Positions 62,814 to 64,000 of a DNA stretch of 64,000 nt are shown piece by piece; position 1 is the first letter of the stretch; each line of letters opens with the position of its first letter. This DNA comes from Prorocentrum cordatum (lineage: Eukaryota > Sar > Dinophyceae > Prorocentrales > Prorocentraceae): assembly GCA_963575745.1 (NCBI GenBank), contig CAUYUJ010017878.1, positions 124,001-188,000 on the forward strand, read 5' to 3'. The notes below the pieces were generated by a model, which was given only the letters and a program-made list of their open reading frames with translations, searched no databases and was not told the origin of the DNA. Made by a program: the position numbers and the translations under genes.

Positions 62814-62999
62814 AAGGGGAGAAGTGAGGAGGGGCGGGCCTTCTCGGAAGGCTCGGGAGTCTCCTCGGCCTCCCGAGAGGCTGTCCCCCAAAGCCTGCAT
62901 GGAGGGCGGGGAGCAGAGAGCCTCCCAGAGGGCGCGAGGGGGCTCCTGAGGGGTCCCGCCGCCTTCTGCGAGGGCCTTCTCCTTCTCGCTCACCCTCTG
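62814..62999. mobile_element. Family H element, copy 3
   Basis: GGGGAGAAGTGAGGAGGGGC and GGGCCTTCTCGGAAGG at the left; CGAGGGCCTTCTCCTTCTCG then CTCACCCTC at the right. Directly follows family E copy 4. Confidence 0.65.
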
Positions 63000-63279
63000 C
63001 CTCCAACGCTGCGCCCTCGGAGGCCTCGCCGGGGTGCCCCTCCTGCCCTGAGCCATGCAGGCTCTGTCAAAACGTTGGTGTGCAGAGGACTGGTACCACA
63101 GTGTGCATAAGCATAAGGCGTTCGGCTGTCGCCGAAAGTCAGGGGATCCCCCCGCCCCTGGGTCAAGTTTACATCGCCCCAGGCTGCTGCGTCTTCATCG
63201 CCGCGGGGGGGGGGAGGGGGGCAAAAAAGAGGAGTTTGCCCAGCGCTGCAGGTCTGTCCTCTCTCGCTCGCCACCGTCC

Positions 63280-64000
63280 GTCTCCTCCTCCTCCTCCTCC
63301 TCCTCCTCCTCCTCCGCCTCCTCTTTCTCCTCCGCCTTTACATCCTCCCCCTCCTCCCCCTCCTCCCCCTTTTCCCCCTCCTCCTCCTCCTCGCGCTCAC
63401 CCGGCTCCCTCGCCCCCCCCCGCGCCCGGCCCGCGGTGCGCTCCAGCGAGGACTCCGGAGGGGCGGTGGGTCTGCCTCCTGCGGCGCTCATATAGTGCCC
63501 CCCTCCCATGTGCTGACGGAGCGTGAAGTCGGGCATGTCCCTTCTGCAGGGGAAATGTCCTCCTCCGCCTCCTCCTCCGCCTCCTCCTCCTCCGCCTCCT
63601 CCTCCTCCTCCTCCTCCGCCTCCTCCTCCTCCGCCTCCTCCTCCTCCTCCGCCTCCCCCTCCTACTCCTCCTCCGCCTGCTCCGCCTCCTCCGCCTCCTC
63701 CTCCGCCTCCTCCTCGCGCTCGCCGGGCTCCCGCGCCCGGCACCCGGTGCGCTCCAGACAGAGGACGATCACTAGGGACGGCGGGTCTGCTTCCGGGCTC
63801 ATAGCGCCCCCCCTCGCCTGTGCGGGCGGAGCGTGGAGTCGGGCATGTCCCTTTGCAGGGGGAATGTCCTCTCTTCCTCCGCCTCCTCCTCCTCCTCCTC
63901 CTTCGCCTCCTCCTCCTCCGCCTCCTCCTCCTCCTCCGCCTCCTCCTCCTCCTCCGCCTCCTCCGCCTCCTCCTCCTCCGCCTCCTCCTCCTCCGCCTCC
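63280..64000. repeat. CCT/CCG-CCT tracts in a ~310-bp tandem unit with family A left ends
   Basis: Unit: (CCTCCTCCG)n, then GCGCTCxCCGGGCTCCCGCG, GGTGCGCTCCAG, GGCGGGTCTGC, GCGGAGCGTGxAGTCGGGCA, TGTCCC. The family A left end (GTCGGGCATGTCCCTT then GCAGGGG) is at 63526-63556 and 63836-63866, each time leading straight into the next CCT tract. The window ends within the tract. Confidence 0.88.

Overview
The window is eukaryotic nuclear DNA, most likely from a dinoflagellate (inference). The reasons are a high GC content with very sparse genes, extreme microsatellite and minisatellite load, intronless gene copies, and a relict dinoflagellate spliced-leader sequence (57801-57822, 19 of 22 positions matching the canonical leader as I remember it) directly upstream of an intronless reading frame. 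There is no operon, Shine-Dalgarno or other prokaryotic organisation. A 100-N assembly gap lies at 16289-16388.

Genes are few. (1) About 555-1700, minus strand: a sterol 24-C-methyltransferase-like gene with a clear SAM-binding motif but at least three frameshifts. (2) About 10874-14520, plus strand: a decayed LINE-type retrotransposon with reverse transcriptase, zinc knuckle, RNase H and a C-terminal Cys domain, broken by a stop, frameshifts and a GGA microsatellite. (3) 57860-58821, plus strand: an unrecognised GC-rich gene behind the relict spliced leader. A short acidic fragment lies at about 9353-9739. Nearly all other long open frames are by-products of simple repeats.

The rest is repeats. 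Simple tracts ((CCT/AGG)n, (GAC/GTC)n, (ATC/GAT)n, (AAT)n) recur every 1-3 kb. Tandem arrays include a 5-kb compound array (18.8-23.9 kb, with an internal 2.66-kb-offset duplication), CCTCAG and GGAACC blocks (24-26.5 kb), a 90-bp array (31.2-32.6 kb), a 115-bp array (42.1-42.7 kb), a 92-bp family at two loci in opposite orientation (34.7-36.8 and 45.7-47.7 kb) and a 72-bp array (48.8-49.4 kb).

The most striking content is a dense set of short elements with terminal inverted repeats (TIRs), about 110-400 bp, none with coding capacity, in more than a dozen sequence families named here A to P. Family A (ends GTCGGGC...GCCCGAC) occurs about 15 times, with flanking direct repeats of 8-13 bp at several copies. 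Family B has two copies with exact 5-bp flanking repeats. Several elements are nested in one another, one copy can be compared with a related unoccupied site, and one has apparently been amplified with its flank into a satellite. Two much larger inverted-repeat structures, a 693-bp near-palindrome (49721-50413) and a 1.6-kb structure (35044-36673), also occur. No transposase that could mobilise these families is visible in the window.
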